Below, piece after piece: positions 1 to 5,608 of a stretch of DNA of 6,234 nucleotides. Source of the stretch: an uncultured Rothia sp. (GTDB taxonomy: Bacteria > Actinomycetota > Actinomycetes > Actinomycetales > Micrococcaceae); contig CALGXU010000354.1 in NCBI GenBank assembly GCA_937935205.1, positions 1-6,234 of the forward strand, read 5' to 3'. A program made the translations under genes and the position numbers. The notes below the pieces were generated by a model that was given only the letters and a program-made list of their open reading frames with translations, did no database searches and was not told the origin of the DNA. How positions within the stretch are numbered: position 1 is the stretch's first letter; the number at the start of each line of letters is the position of its first letter.

Positions 1-1
1 A

Positions 2-559
2 ATATACCTGACCATTATACGCACCCGCGCCGCCTCCCCGCTGACCAGTAGCGAGAACGCGACCCTGCAGGCTGACCTGAACCGAGCCAGCCCGGACAGC
101 TCCTTCACCGGTGGCTTGCAGGAACGTCAGACCTACGACCAGCTGCTGACCGTCATGCTGACCTTCACTCTGGTGATGCTCATGCTCGCAGTGGTCATCT
201 CGATTATTGGTGTGGCGAACACGATGACTCTGTCGGTCAACGAACGCCGCCGTGAGAACGCGATGCTCCGCTCGCTGGGCCTGTCCCGCAAGCAGCTGCG
301 CCGCATGATTTCCATTGAGGCGATTCTGATTACGCTCGCCGCAGTGGTGCTCGGTATGGTTTCTGGTGCGGTGATTGGTAGCCTCTCGGCGCAGATTATT
401 ATGTCTTCCATGAGCGCTTCCGCCCCGCTGGTGCTTGACCTGCCGTACGTCTGGTACGTGATCATCCTGATTGTGGGTGTGCTCGCCGCGATGCTCGCTT
501 CGGCTCTGCCGGCGGCTCGTTCGGCTCGCATGTCCCCGGTTGAGGGTATGCGCGGCTAA
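2..559 (+). CDS. ABC transporter permease, FtsX/MacB type, C-terminal part (partial)
   Basis: This is the C-terminal 185 residues of an integral membrane ABC permease; the frame is open to the left edge and stops at TAA 557-559. Three hydrophobic segments are visible. The first (about residues 50-70) runs into a basic cytoplasmic loop containing VNERRRENAMLRSLGLSRKQ. The second starts near SIEAILITLAAVVLG and the third near VWYVIILIVGVLAAM. The protein ends in ALPAARSARMSPVEGMRG. The 'RR.E.A.LRSLG.S..Q' loop and the 'P..RA.R..P.E..R' tail are typical of the FtsX domain (known for the family). Members work with a cytoplasmic ATPase in lipoprotein export, peptide or drug efflux, or envelope sensing. 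Substrate and ATPase partner lie outside the window. A TTG at 116 is in frame but falls inside the domain, so it is not a start. Confidence 0.9.
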   Translation: MYLTIIRTRAASPLTSSENATLQADLNRASPDSSFTGGLQERQTYDQLLTVMLTFTLVMLMLAVVISIIGVANTMTLSVNERRRENAMLRSLGLSRKQLRRMISIEAILITLAAVVLGMVSGAVIGSLSAQIIMSSMSASAPLVLDLPYVWYVIILIVGVLAAMLASALPAARSARMSPVEGMRG

Positions 560-610
560 CCCGGCATAGTCACAGTACCCGGCGTAGCCCTGGATACTCG
601 GCGTGAGATA

Positions 611-661
611 GTGATGCCCCGGAAGGTGCCCCGATAAAGGGGGCGCCCGCCGGGGCATCAC
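611..661. terminator. GC-rich hairpin, copy A of a repeated element; probable terminator
   Basis: The outer stem is 12 bp and perfect (611-622 with 650-661). The inner stem is 8 bp (625-632 with 640-647, one G-T pair) around a GATAAA-like loop. It lies 52 nt after the permease stop. No T-run follows on the + strand, so termination is inferred from stem strength and position. Loop and flanks closely match the hairpin at 1142-1186, so it is also a repeat copy. Confidence 0.6.
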
Positions 662-716
662 TGTATCCTCTAGTCTGCAGTGCCCTCTAACCTACTGTGC
701 CCTCAGATTCTTGGAG

Positions 717-753
717 CTGACCTGCAGCCTGGCTTTGCGCGTATGATGGGTGT
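717..753 (+). promoter_or_regulatory. Promoter of the nucleotidyltransferase gene, predicted leaderless start
   Basis: A near-consensus -10 box, TATGAT, lies at 742-747, and its last base is 6 nt before the ATG at 754. Transcription would therefore start at or within a base of the start codon. A partial -35 (CTGACC, 717-722) sits 19 nt upstream, which is a long spacer. No Shine-Dalgarno sequence precedes the ATG, which fits a leaderless mRNA. Confidence 0.55.
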
Positions 754-1071
754 ATGAGCACTAGCCACCCCAATCTGCGTCGCGGGTGCACGCTACCCCA
801 TGAAGCGGAGGTTCTTCAGATCCTCCGTGACGCTGGTGTGCGCCGTGCCCGACTCTTCGGTAGCGCCGCCCGCGGTGAGCTGACCGAAACCAGCGACCTG
901 GATTTTCTGGTGCAGATGCCGGGTGTAGCCCCCTTTGACGAGTTCATGCAGATGGTGGACGCTCAGCACCGCATTGAACAGCTGACCGGTCGCAGCGTTG
1001 ATATGGTCACCCAGTTGCGCCCCCGCATCTATGCGGAAGCAAAACCGGACATGGTGGAGTTGCCGCTATAA
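754..1071 (+). CDS. MntA-type nucleotidyltransferase (antitoxin-like), orphan
   Basis: A 105-residue protein of the minimal nucleotidyltransferase (Pol beta-like) superfamily. The active-site signature GSAARGELTETSDLDFLV spans residues 36-53: G36-S37 bind the nucleotide phosphates and D48 and D50 bind metal. A third carboxylate is likely D83 in SVDMV. All catalytic positions appear intact. In characterised MntA/HepT modules this protein transfers AMP to a tyrosine of the HEPN toxin HepT and silences it (established for the family). Here no intact HEPN gene follows; only a 15-codon ORF occupies its expected place. The start at 754 is chosen because TATGAT lies 6 nt upstream and the family's short N-terminal helix (residues 15-28) is then complete. 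Hairpin elements lie on both sides. It could be a decayed antitoxin, a solitary enzyme, or an antitoxin for a toxin elsewhere. Confidence 0.85.
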   Translation: MSTSHPNLRRGCTLPHEAEVLQILRDAGVRRARLFGSAARGELTETSDLDFLVQMPGVAPFDEFMQMVDAQHRIEQLTGRSVDMVTQLRPRIYAEAKPDMVELPL

Positions 1072-1087
1072 GAAGGTGCCTGAGCTG

Positions 1088-1135
1088 ATGAGCGACTTTG
1101 AACGAATCATCGACGAGATAGAAGAAACTACTTAA
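1088..1135 (+). pseudogene. 15-codon ORF, possible remnant of a HepT (HEPN/DUF86) toxin gene
   Basis: ATG 1088 to TAA 1133-1135 encodes MSDFERIIDEIEETT; an in-frame GTG at 1076 would add four residues. It starts 16 nt after the nucleotidyltransferase stop, where hepT normally begins. The acidic amphipathic pattern 'ERIIDEIEE.T' resembles the first helix of DUF86 proteins, which typically read like 'L.DIIEAIE.I..YT'. The frame stops just before the hairpin at 1142-1186. The peptide is too short for firm homology, so it may also be chance. Confidence 0.3.
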
Positions 1136-1141
1136 CTAAAG

Positions 1142-1186
1142 AGCCCCGGGAGGGTGCCCCCGATAAGGGAGGCGCCCGCCGGGGCT
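1142..1186. terminator. GC-rich hairpin, copy B; probable bidirectional terminator
   Basis: The outer stem is 8 bp and perfect (1142-1149 with 1179-1186). The inner stem pairs 1152-1161 with 1168-1177, with one mismatch and one G-T pair, around GATAA. It lies between the convergent nucleotidyltransferase and response regulator genes. On the minus strand the stem is followed by a moderately T-rich stretch (CTTTAGTTAAGTAGTTT), which suits it as the end of the two-component operon. It is closely related to the hairpin at 611-661. Confidence 0.65.
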
Positions 1187-1229
1187 TCACTGTGTCTTTG
1201 ATTCTGCTGTGTCCTTATATAAGGGAACG

Positions 1230-2078
1230 CTAGTGGGCGATACCCGCCTCATACGCCATAATGACCGCCTGCACACGATCACGCGCACCCAACTTCGCCA
1301 ACACATGCGACACATGCGTCTTCACCGTCGCCTCCGAAAGCACCAACTCCCGCGTAATCTCCGCATTCGACAAGCCACGCGCAATCAGACCCAACACCTC
1401 AAACTCACGCGGCGACAACTGCTCAATCAACTCACGATGCGGATAATCCTCAACAGGCGCAAGGCTCGCAGAATTAGCCGGAATAAACGTCGCCTTAGGA
1501 AGCTCCGAACCCGCAGCGGGGGGAGTAGCCTGCACAGGCTCGGCGGCAGAAGCAGGAGCGGCAGGAGCCGCAGGAGCGGGGGAGTCCAGTACCGGAATCA
1601 TATGCTCCAACAGGCGGCGAGTCGCAGACGGCGCAATCACCGCATCGCCGCGGTGCACCGTACGAATCGCCTCCAGCAGCTGCTCCGGCGGAGTGTCCTT
1701 CAACAAGAAACCACTCGCACCGGCACGCACCGCCGAATACACGTACTCATCAATATCGAAGGTCGTGAGCATAATAATGCGCACCCGCTCATCCTCGGAA
1801 ACTTCACGCTCTCCGTCACGCTCCAGAATACGGCGCGCTGCCTCCAGACCGTCGCAGTGCGGCATGCGCACATCCATGAGGATGACCTGCGGCGCCTGCC
1901 CCTCAGAGACCATGCGGTCAAAAACGTCAATAGCCGCCAGGCCGTCATCAGCTTCCATGACGACCTGCAGGTCCGGCTGGGAGTTGACGAGCATGCTCAA
2001 GCCGCCGCGCACTAGGCGCTGGTCGTCAACGAGCATCACGCGGATCGGCTGGGTAGTCTGTGGTGCAGAAGAATACAT
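1230..2078 (-). CDS. Two-component response regulator, NarL/FixJ (LuxR-HTH) family
   Basis: A 282-residue DNA-binding response regulator. The receiver domain spans about residues 11-143, with the acidic pair D18-D19, phosphoacceptor D69 in LMDVRMP, T105/T106 in MLTTFD and K127 in LLKD, so all switch residues are present. The GerE/LuxR helix-turn-helix spans about 219-280 (LSPREFEVL, recognition helix near SEATVKTHVSHVLAKLG). An Ala/Pro-rich linker of about 55 residues (162-217) separates the two, making the protein about 60 residues longer than the usual 210-225. Start choice: AGGA (2087-2090 on the minus strand) sits 8 nt before the ATG. It lies 41 nt downstream of the kinase gene in the same direction, so it is the kinase's partner, probably co-transcribed. 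Phosphorylated regulators of this family dimerise and activate promoters, often of an adjacent ABC exporter; the target genes cannot be read from this sequence. Confidence 0.93.
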   Translation of the reverse strand: MYSSAPQTTQPIRVMLVDDQRLVRGGLSMLVNSQPDLQVVMEADDGLAAIDVFDRMVSEGQAPQVILMDVRMPHCDGLEAARRILERDGEREVSEDERVRIIMLTTFDIDEYVYSAVRAGASGFLLKDTPPEQLLEAIRTVHRGDAVIAPSATRRLLEHMIPVLDSPAPAAPAAPASAAEPVQATPPAAGSELPKATFIPANSASLAPVEDYPHRELIEQLSPREFEVLGLIARGLSNAEITRELVLSEATVKTHVSHVLAKLGARDRVQAVIMAYEAGIAH

Positions 2079-2086
2079 AGTTTCAA

Positions 2087-2090
2087 TCCT
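2087..2090 (-). promoter_or_regulatory. Ribosome binding site of the response regulator gene
   Basis: AGGA on the minus strand, 8 nt before the ATG at 2078. It supports this start and contrasts with the kinase gene, whose start lacks a well-placed Shine-Dalgarno sequence. Confidence 0.6.
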
Positions 2091-2119
2091 AGGTCACGAG
2101 GTAGTAGAGGGCACGGGTA

Positions 2120-3547
2120 TTAGAGGTCGCGGTAGGGGAGCGTCGCCTCAACGAGCCAGCCGCCGTCGGGCTGCAGGCCGTAGGTGAGGGTGCCGTGGTA
2201 GAGGGCGATGCGCTCGCTCATGCCGCGCAGACCGTTGCCGCTACCGGGTACCGGGCGGGCGATGTGCTGAGCCGCGGTAGAGGAAACCGGTTCGTTCTGA
2301 ACCTGCAGGTGCAGACCGTCCTCACCCCAGTGAATGGTGACGATGGTTGCCGCGCCGGGGGAGTGCTTGAGCGCGTTGGTGAGCGCCTCCTGCACGGTGC
2401 GGTACGCCGCCAGCTCGGCACCCTGCGGTAGGGTGCGCTCCATGGTGCCGGTGATTCCGGTGAAGGTGACGGGTAGCCCGGCGCGGCGGCTCTGCTCCAC
2501 GAGGGCGGGCACATCGCTGAGGGTGGGCACGGGTGCGTAGGCGGTTGCCTCGTCCGTGCGGAGTAGCCCGAGGAGGGAACGCATCTGGGCGAGGGAGTCT
2601 CGCGCCGTGTCTGCGATGAGTTCGAGGGTCTGCTCGGCAATATCCGGTTCGCTCTGCGCCCGGCTCGACTGCTCAGCCTGTCCAGTCTGCTGCTCTGCCT
2701 GTTGGGTTTGCTGGGCGCGTGCGGTGCGGGCGCTCGCGGCGGCGTAGCGTGCCCCGTCCGCCTGGGAAATAATGCTGGAGAGCGAGTGCGCCACAATATC
2801 GTGCATTTCACGGGCGATGCGGGTGCGTTCATCCTGCGCGGCGAGGCGGCGTTCCTGTTCCTGTTCGTATTCGAGGCGGCGGGCGCGTTCTTCGAACTCT
2901 TCGCTGCGCAGTTCGCGCATGCGGCGGGAATCGCCGAGGAACCAGAAGACGGTGAAGATGGATCCGCAGAGCACGCCGAGCATCAGGGAGATGAAGATGC
3001 GGGCGGGTATGTCGTCCCAGTGGTAGAGGAACGAGAGCGAGGCCTGCACGGTGACGGCGAGTGCGCCGACCCAGCCGAGAATGAGGCCGCGGAAGCGGGC
3101 GCGGCGGGTCCAGTGCCTGCCGGTGTGGTAGGCGGCGAGGCTGACCGGCGGGTAGCAGGTGATGACGAGGGAGTCGGGGGAGGGGGTCACGAGGGGGGTA
3201 CAGAGCGCCGGGATGACCACGTAGATGCTGCCGTAGGGGAAGCGGTAGCGGAAGTAGAGCGCGGTGGTGCTGCAGAGCGCGGAGATGAGCGGGATCCAGC
3301 CGTAGCCGTTGATGAAGGCAACGGAGAGTACGCAGCAGAAGAACTGCATGTGTGCGACGACGAGGACGTTCATCCAGCCGCGTTTGTCTCTGAGGTAGCT
3401 TTGCACGCGGCTGGAGGCGGTGATGGCGTCGGCGGGCAGGTCGTTGCTTTCTGAGCTGCCGCGGGTATGCGTTACGGCGTAGCCTGATTCGGCTGTCTCT
3501 GTGCCATGCTGTGGGTTCTGCTGTGCTTCGGTGCGCTTGAGGGGCAT
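2120..3547 (-). CDS. Sensor histidine kinase, DesK/NarL-partner type (HisKA_3)
   Basis: Membrane sensor kinase, 475 residues from the chosen start. A hydrophilic N-terminus (about 1-58) precedes five or six hydrophobic segments (about 59-206) with only short loops and no large extracellular domain. A charged coiled coil follows (about 207-248, rich in E, R and Q). The dimerisation helix reads RTRIAREMHDIVAHSLS, with phosphoacceptor H249. The ATPase domain shows the N-box EALTNALKH (N391) and the G-box GSGNGLRGM (435-443). A Gln/Ala-rich insert (about 272-301, QQTQQAEQQTGQAEQ) lies between the two DHp helices, where relatives have a short turn. It autophosphorylates and passes phosphate to the regulator gene 41 nt downstream; the stimulus is unknown. 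Start: ATG 3547 has a TANNNT box 6 nt upstream. An in-frame ATG at 3604 would add 19 residues ending in GN before MPLKRTE and remains possible. Confidence 0.93.
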   Translation of the reverse strand: MPLKRTEAQQNPQHGTETAESGYAVTHTRGSSESNDLPADAITASSRVQSYLRDKRGWMNVLVVAHMQFFCCVLSVAFINGYGWIPLISALCSTTALYFRYRFPYGSIYVVIPALCTPLVTPSPDSLVITCYPPVSLAAYHTGRHWTRRARFRGLILGWVGALAVTVQASLSFLYHWDDIPARIFISLMLGVLCGSIFTVFWFLGDSRRMRELRSEEFEERARRLEYEQEQERRLAAQDERTRIAREMHDIVAHSLSSIISQADGARYAAASARTARAQQTQQAEQQTGQAEQSSRAQSEPDIAEQTLELIADTARDSLAQMRSLLGLLRTDEATAYAPVPTLSDVPALVEQSRRAGLPVTFTGITGTMERTLPQGAELAAYRTVQEALTNALKHSPGAATIVTIHWGEDGLHLQVQNEPVSSTAAQHIARPVPGSGNGLRGMSERIALYHGTLTYGLQPDGGWLVEATLPYRDL

Positions 3548-3559
3548 GTTTCCAGTGTA
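3548..3559 (-). promoter_or_regulatory. -10 box of the kinase-regulator operon, predicted leaderless start
   Basis: On the minus strand TACACT (3559-3554) is followed by GGAAAC and then ATG at 3547, which matches TANNNT-N6-ATG. The -35 region is poor (CAGACC at a 17-nt spacer), as is common in actinobacteria. The GGAA lies too close to the ATG to act as a normal ribosome binding site. Confidence 0.45.
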
Positions 3560-3797
3560 TCGGGGTGGTGGGGTGGGGTCTGATACCCCGTTTTTTGCTC
3601 TCACATGCAGAAATATTCTGTGGGTTTATGTGTGGGGGTGTGTGCTTGAGTGAGTATGACACGCCAAAAACAGCTATTTTTAGTGACCTTAGTTACTTTT
3701 TTGGAAAATATTTCTTCAACTAAAGCTTGAGAGTTTGGGGTTATATGGGGTTTGAATTCGGGTTTAAGAGACTTGAAACTCCCTTAAGTAACCGATT

Positions 3798-3820
3798 TTG
3801 GTTGAAAAACCTTCAACCAA
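3798..3820. repeat. Perfect 9-bp hairpin, 5-nt loop
   Basis: TTGGTTGAA (3798-3806) pairs perfectly with TTCAACCAA (3812-3820) around AAACC. It is enclosed by a second inverted repeat, AAACTC/GAGTTT (3776-3781 with 3827-3832). With no T-run after it on the + strand, it looks more like an operator or an RNA element than a simple terminator. Confidence 0.5.
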
Positions 3821-3869
3821 GGCAGAGAGTTTAAGGTAAACCCCCTGATCGGGGTCACATTTGGAACCA

Positions 3870-3898
3870 TTGCGGTACAGGTCCTTGATGGGTATAGT
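3870..3898 (+). promoter_or_regulatory. Candidate promoter of the glycine-rich protein gene
   Basis: TTGCGG (3870-3875) and TATAGT (3893-3898) are separated by 17 nt. The -10 matches the consensus at 5 of 6 positions and the -35 at 3. Transcription from near 3905 would give a leader of about 230 nt. Inverted repeats 3866-3872/3923-3929 and 3874-3880/3904-3910 surround the -10 box and could be regulator binding sites. A start site further downstream cannot be excluded. Confidence 0.4.
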
Positions 3899-4004
3899 TT
3901 TGGCTGTACCCGAAATCTGCGCCAATGGTCTAAGTCCATGTAGAACGAACACCAAGAGTTCTAAAGCGCGCCTCCCTATGTAGGGGAGCGGAGTACAGCA
4001 TTAT

Positions 4005-4105
4005 GTCGTTATCACCTGAGGTTTGGCTTGAGCCGACTTCACTCACTCGATTTCTATCAGGTGACGTTCTTCGCCGCGCACGACGGCGGGTGATAACTTT
4101 TATTC
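4005..4105 (+). promoter_or_regulatory. Possible attenuator or switch in the leader of the glycine-rich gene
   Basis: GTTATCACC (4008-4016) is perfectly complementary to GGTGATAAC (4089-4097), which is followed at once by TTTTATT, a terminator-like ending. TCACCTGA (4012-4019) is also perfectly complementary to TCAGGTGA (4057-4064). The two stems share 4012-4016, so they exclude each other. A smaller hairpin (4072-4076 with 4084-4088, CGCCG/CGGCG) lies inside the larger one. I recognise no known riboswitch class here. The function is inferred from the pairing alone. Confidence 0.35.
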
Positions 4106-4125
4106 CTCAAAATGACATCACTCTC

Positions 4126-4131
4126 GAAGGA
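4126..4131 (+). promoter_or_regulatory. Ribosome binding site of the glycine-rich protein gene
   Basis: GAAGGA lies 5 nt before the ATG at 4137. It is a good Shine-Dalgarno sequence, fixes this start, and shows that this gene has a leadered mRNA, unlike its neighbours. Confidence 0.7.
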
Positions 4132-4136
4132 CATAC

Positions 4137-5507
4137 ATGTCTACTAACATTTCTCGCCGCAAGGTTGTCGCTGGCGCAGCATGGGCTGCTCCGGTTGTCG
4201 CAGCTTCCGCTGCAGTTCCCGCTTTTGCATCTTCCACCGTTTGTGACTGGGAGTCCACCGCAGCTTACACCGCAGAGGGCACCTCTGCAGGTGGTAAGGG
4301 CACTACCTCTTTCGTTGTTCCCGATCTGGTTGACAAGATTAAGTTTGAGGTCGTCGGTGGTGCTGGTGGTACCAACTACGCTGATATCGTAGCTGGCTCC
4401 GGTGCTAAGATCACCGGTATCATCGAGGTCAAGCCCGGCCAGACCGTTCAGCTCATCGGCGCAGCCGGTGGTATTGGTAACGGTGCACTGAACCCCGCAG
4501 AGGGTGGCGAGGGCTACGGTAACGGTGGTTCCTCCAACCTGCCCACCCCGATTCCCGCAAGCGTTATGCAGAGCGTTAACGCTATCTGGTCCCCTAGCTC
4601 CACCCTGAAGCGCATCACCTACTCTGCATCCGGTGGTGGTTCCTCCGCTCTGGTCATCAACGGTACCCCCGTTGCAGTCGCAGGTGGCGGCGGTGGCGCT
4701 GGCTTCGTGAACGCTGGTGGCGCTAACAACAACTTCGACTACATCTTCCCCGGCGCTGTTGACGCAGGTCGCCTGTGGCCCTCCGGTGCAAAGCGCAACA
4801 CTTACCCCGTGATTGGTTCCACCGGTGGTTCCGCTGAGGGCGCTGCAGGTTCCGCAGGTAACCAGGGTGCACTGACCTACTCTGCTGACACCTCCGTGAC
4901 CACCACTGTTAACGCAGGTGAGGGTGGCTCCGCAGGCATCGGTGGTAACGGTGGTACCAAGACCGACCTGCCCTCCGGCAAGTCCCCCAACGGCGTTCTG
5001 GGTTACTCCTCCGCTAACAACCAGGAGATCTACCACTCCTCCAAGTCCGGTAACCAGGGTGGCGACGGCTTCAAGGGTAACGGTGGCGACGGCGTGGGCT
5101 CCTACTCCTACCTGATCGACAACAACGACCGCACCATCAAGGAAGTTGTTACCGTGAAGGCAACCGGTGAGAAGAAGGCTCTGGAGTACTCCTCCATCGG
5201 TCACAACTTCAACGGTTACGAGTCCGTCATCTCCGCAGGTGGTGGCGCAGGCTACGGTGGCGGTGGCTCCGGTGCTTCCACCTCCGCATCCGCAATCGTT
5301 CTGACCCAGAAGTGGAACAACAACCCCGATGGTCTGCGCCAGAACGTTGGCTTCTCGCAGTTCGGTGGCGGCGGTGGTGCTGGTGGCTCCTACGTTGCTC
5401 CCGGTGTTTCCGGCGGTACCATTGCTTCCGCGGGTAACGCACCCACCCAGAGCGGTACCCGTGGCAACGGCTACGTCAAGGTCACCCTCTGCAAGCGCAC
5501 CGCGTAA
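4137..5507 (+). CDS. Tat-exported glycine-rich surface or secreted protein
   Basis: A 456-residue protein. The N-terminus carries a twin-arginine signal: SRRKVV at residues 6-11, a hydrophobic Ala/Val stretch, and a likely cleavage at AFA|SS after residue 31. The mature part is extremely rich in Gly, Ser, Asn and Ala, with GGGGG runs near 183-187 and 410-414. Non-repetitive segments alternate with them. Residues about 57-115 (FVVPDLVDKIKFEVVGGAGG, later VKPGQTVQLIGAAGG) and the end (NGYVKVTLC) follow the pattern of bacterial glycine-rich beta domains, 'F.VP.G...I.V.V.GAGG' (family knowledge from memory). The mature protein has just two cysteines, C36 and C452, which could form a disulfide joining its ends. 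There is no LPXTG motif, C-terminal membrane anchor or repeat-type cell-wall domain, so it is either released or held non-covalently. Codons are uniform (GGT/GGC, AAC, CGC, TCC), suggesting high expression. Exact role unknown; adhesin or envelope matrix is only a guess. Confidence 0.88.
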   Translation: MSTNISRRKVVAGAAWAAPVVAASAAVPAFASSTVCDWESTAAYTAEGTSAGGKGTTSFVVPDLVDKIKFEVVGGAGGTNYADIVAGSGAKITGIIEVKPGQTVQLIGAAGGIGNGALNPAEGGEGYGNGGSSNLPTPIPASVMQSVNAIWSPSSTLKRITYSASGGGSSALVINGTPVAVAGGGGGAGFVNAGGANNNFDYIFPGAVDAGRLWPSGAKRNTYPVIGSTGGSAEGAAGSAGNQGALTYSADTSVTTTVNAGEGGSAGIGGNGGTKTDLPSGKSPNGVLGYSSANNQEIYHSSKSGNQGGDGFKGNGGDGVGSYSYLIDNNDRTIKEVVTVKATGEKKALEYSSIGHNFNGYESVISAGGGAGYGGGGSGASTSASAIVLTQKWNNNPDGLRQNVGFSQFGGGGGAGGSYVAPGVSGGTIASAGNAPTQSGTRGNGYVKVTLCKRTA

Positions 5508-5526
5508 TTGCATAGACCTTTAGGGC

Positions 5527-5543
5527 TCTCACTCTGAGTGAGA
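5527..5543 (+). repeat. Small hairpin before the main terminator
   Basis: TCTCACT (5527-5533) pairs perfectly with AGTGAGA (5537-5543) around a 3-nt loop, 20 nt after the stop of the glycine-rich gene. It has no T-run. It may protect the mRNA 3' end or assist the terminator that follows. Confidence 0.4.
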
Positions 5544-5551
5544 ACTCATAA

Positions 5552-5594
5552 CGATATTCCCCGGCTGATGATTCAGCCGGGGAATATTGTTTTA
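5552..5594 (+). terminator. Strong intrinsic terminator after the glycine-rich gene
   Basis: A perfect 15-bp stem (5554-5568 with 5573-5587), extendable by two more pairs, has a 4-nt loop TGAT and is followed by TGTTTTAA. This is a classic Rho-independent terminator ending the glycine-rich transcript. The A-T flanks also make it partly symmetrical, but no gene reads into it from the right. Confidence 0.88.
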
Positions 5595-5608
5595 ACCGGT
5601 AGAGGCTG

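Larger units (their letters stand above)
3605..4136. other. 530-nt intergenic region, AT-rich at its left end, rich in inverted repeats
   Basis: This stretch separates the divergent kinase gene and glycine-rich protein gene. I see no convincing coding region. A minus-strand open frame at 3764-3955 (63 codons) has no recognisable domain, -10 box or ribosome site. About 3660-3780 is clearly more AT-rich than the neighbouring genes. From 3776 on there are several perfect inverted repeats: 3776-3781/3827-3832, 3798-3806/3812-3820, 3866-3872/3923-3929, 3874-3880/3904-3910, and 4008-4016/4089-4097 competing with 4012-4019/4057-4064. The motif GAGAGTTTRRGG occurs twice (3729 and 3825). It may hold regulatory DNA, a structured leader RNA, or a small RNA. 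Confidence 0.6.

Noticed and set aside
1209..2015. Plus-strand open frame of 268 codons over the response regulator gene
   Set aside because: Arg/His/Leu-rich nonsense composition opposite a clear receiver-HTH protein.
2702..3454. Plus-strand open frame of 250 codons over the kinase gene
   Set aside because: It is antisense to conserved kinase domains, the product is Gly/Ala/Glu-rich without motifs, and it is best explained by GC-rich codon structure.
3764..3955. Minus-strand 63-codon open frame in the intergenic region
   Set aside because: No domain, signal, ribosome site or -10 box at the right distance. It overlaps several perfect inverted repeats, which suits non-coding DNA better.
3605..4136. 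Known riboswitch, tRNA, tmRNA, RNase P RNA or CRISPR array in the intergenic region
   Set aside because: I looked for the conserved sequence signatures of these classes and found none. There are no regularly spaced direct repeats of CRISPR type.
4003..4392. Plus-strand 129-codon frame starting in the leader and overlapping the glycine-rich gene
   Set aside because: It overlaps the well-supported gene out of frame and has no recognisable domain. A short translated leader from ATG 4003 remains possible and is mentioned with the attenuator, but it is not called as a gene.
4107..5513. Long minus-strand open frame (468 codons) antisense to the glycine-rich gene
   Set aside because: It is a shadow of strong codon bias: the sense gene avoids codons whose complement is a stop. 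The translation is Thr/Gly/Val/Cys-rich low-complexity sequence without domains, while the sense frame has a Tat signal and a ribosome site.
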